From Beijerinckiaceae bacterium (GTDB taxonomy: Bacteria > Pseudomonadota > Alphaproteobacteria > Rhizobiales > Beijerinckiaceae), in the NCBI GenBank assembly GCA_022702195.1, contig JAKONB010000397.1:1-6954 (forward strand): a DNA stretch of 6,954 nt. Direction: 5' to 3'. Below the pieces are notes generated by a model. The model was not told the DNA's origin. It did not search any database and worked only from the letters and a program-made list of their open reading frames with translations. This document shows, piece after piece, positions 5,699 to 6,954 of the stretch. Made by a program: the position numbers and the translations under genes. Numbering within the stretch: position 1 is the first letter of the stretch; each line of letters opens with the position of its first letter.

Positions 5699-6949
5699 TC
5701 AGGGGGCGATCATCGCTTCGATGCGATCGCAGGCCAGAGCGACGCCGTCTTCCCGCGACAGGCGCATCCGCGCATTCTGGCACCTTCGGTGGATCTCGGG
5801 CGATGCGAGCAGCCGATCGAGAAGGCGCGCGGCGCGCGCCGGCGTGAAGCGGCGGCGGCTCAGGGTGGCGCCGAGGCCGAGCCGTCGCACCCGGTCGCCC
5901 TCGTCGAAATGGTCGAAGGCCACCGGCACGATGAGCTGCGGGATCCCGGCGGCGAGCGCCTGCGCCACGGTGCCGATGCCGCCATGGTGGATCAGGGCCA
6001 CGCTGTTCGGCAGGAGCGCGCTCAAGGGAGCGTAGGGGACGTGGATCAGGCCCACGGGCAGATCGGGCGGAACTTGCCCGGCCTGCGGAGCGATCAGGAC
6101 GCCGCGTCGCCCCATGCGCCCACACAGGGCGATCGCCGTCTCGAAGAAGCGCCGCCCCTGTCGCATCGCCGACCCGTAAGTGAAGACCAGCGGCGGCGGA
6201 CCCTCGGACAGGAAGACGGCCAGATCGGGACTCAGCGTCGCCCGATCGCCGAGACGGTCCACCAGGGGAAAACCCGTCTGCACCGCCTGGGGCAGCCAGT
6301 CCGCCTGAGGGGCGGCGAACCAGGCGGGAAACATCAGGAGCACGCCCGACGGGCTGTTCCACCAATGGCGGAGCCGCCGCACCGGATTCAACGCGAGACG
6401 GGCGCGCAGCGCGTTCAGGCGCGGCAGGGTGGCGGGTCCGATCACGTAGCGATCCGCTCCGCGCCCGAGCCAGTGCCGGACCCAAGAGGGGGCCAGCCGG
6501 GCAAAGCCGAGGCCGGGCAGGATCGGGGCCGCGCGCCGGCTTTCCACGAGGAGCGGCATGGCATGCACCGTGACGACGGGAAGGCCGAGTTTGTCCTGCG
6601 CCACCCGGGCGCCGAGGCTGAGGCTGGAGGCCACCACCAGCGTCTCACGCTTCAGCGCATGCCGCTGCGCGATCCATTCGTACGTTTGCTCGGTGAGATC
6701 CGCGATCTGGGAGAACAGGGTGAACACGCCCCGCGTCGGATGCCAGAGATCGGGCGCGCCCACGGTCCGGTCGAAATCGCCTTCGGTGCCAAGGCCATGG
6801 AACGGTACGCCCGCCCGGGCCGCGAGGGGCGCGAAGGGGGCCGGGGCCGCGAGAACCGCGCGATGCCCCCGTCGGATGAGCTCCGCCCCGAGGGCAAGGA
6901 TCGGCAGGACATCCCCATGGGAGCCGACGGCAACGAGCTGGATTTCCAT
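5699..6949 (-). CDS. GT1/UGT-like glycosyltransferase
   Basis: This 416-residue protein has the usual length for bacterial GT1 (MGT/rhamnosyltransferase-like) enzymes with a GT-B fold. The N-terminal acceptor domain opens with a beta-strand and the loop VGSHGDVLPILALG (8-21), the GSxGDxxP signature of this group. The linker and C-terminal domain start near LVFTYGSAM. The donor-binding signature follows as HHGGIGTVAQALAAGIPQLI (H321-H322-G323-G324 onward), then P-V-A-F-D-H-F-D-E-G-D-R-V (342-353). These enzymes transfer a sugar from a nucleotide-sugar donor to a lipid, sterol, peptide or glycan acceptor in the cytosol. Acceptor and sugar cannot be assigned. The usual D-Q pair near the donor is D346-H347 here. 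The ATG at 6947-6949 is the natural start for the MEIQLVAVGS strand. Its ribosome binding site falls off the window, so an upstream start is not excluded. No signal peptide or membrane segment is visible. Confidence 0.88.
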   Translation of the reverse strand: MEIQLVAVGSHGDVLPILALGAELIRRGHRAVLAAPAPFAPLAARAGVPFHGLGTEGDFDRTVGAPDLWHPTRGVFTLFSQIADLTEQTYEWIAQRHALKRETLVVASSLSLGARVAQDKLGLPVVTVHAMPLLVESRRAAPILPGLGFARLAPSWVRHWLGRGADRYVIGPATLPRLNALRARLALNPVRRLRHWWNSPSGVLLMFPAWFAAPQADWLPQAVQTGFPLVDRLGDRATLSPDLAVFLSEGPPPLVFTYGSAMRQGRRFFETAIALCGRMGRRGVLIAPQAGQVPPDLPVGLIHVPYAPLSALLPNSVALIHHGGIGTVAQALAAGIPQLIVPVAFDHFDEGDRVRRLGLGATLSRRRFTPARAARLLDRLLASPEIHRRCQNARMRLSREDGVALACDRIEAMIAP

Positions 6950-6954
6950 GCGGA

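Noticed and set aside
5404..5847. 147-residue plus-strand frame across the repeat cluster
   Set aside because: It is Arg/Ser-rich, runs through hairpin repeats and into the antisense of the GT1-like gene, and has no start signal.

Overview
This is a GC-rich window with strong third-position GC bias and long antisense shadow frames. It looks like a chromosomal or large-replicon segment of an alphaproteobacterium, most plausibly a Methylobacterium/Methylorubrum-type member of the Hyphomicrobiales. That placement is an inference from base composition and protein style; no rRNA or other marker is present. I recognise four protein-coding genes, two on each strand, and all four look connected with extracellular carbohydrate.

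Layout. (1) 1-1937 (+): the 3' part of a large secreted RTX-type protein whose start lies upstream of the window. It carries a VCBS/cadherin-like repeat, a jelly-roll module apparently inserted into that repeat, an SGNH esterase domain resembling CE3 acetyl-xylan esterases, calcium-binding nonapeptides and a type I secretion C-terminus. (2) 2077-3510 (+): a polytopic membrane glycosyltransferase of the GT87/DUF2029 type. (3) 3620-4807 (-): a right-handed parallel beta-helix protein with a His-rich N-terminus and a Pro/Thr/Val linker. Its last residues resemble the end of the RTX protein. It converges on gene 2, with a perfect 9-bp hairpin between them. (4) 5699-6949 (-): a GT1/UGT-like glycosyltransferase that runs almost to the right edge.

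Between genes 3 and 4 is an 891-bp stretch (4808-5698) with no convincing gene but many symmetrical elements. The part nearest the beta-helix gene is clearly AT-richer: about 46% GC over 4941-5110 by hand count. It holds a candidate minus-strand promoter whose TATAAT box sits inside an 18-bp palindrome, a 26-bp inverted repeat just upstream of that promoter, a hairpin in the presumed mRNA leader, and a foldable plus-strand segment ending in a terminator-like hairpin. Farther right (5479-5590) is a cluster of hairpins and direct/inverted copies of a short motif, resembling a REP-type intergenic repeat.

How they may work together (inference): the two glycosyltransferases could build or decorate a surface glycan, while the secreted esterase and beta-helix protein could bind, deacetylate or otherwise act on polysaccharide outside the cell. 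No known named operon is recognised. The most unusual points are the module inserted into a VCBS repeat, the shared C-terminal signature of the two putative exported proteins, and the dense regulatory architecture upstream of the beta-helix gene.
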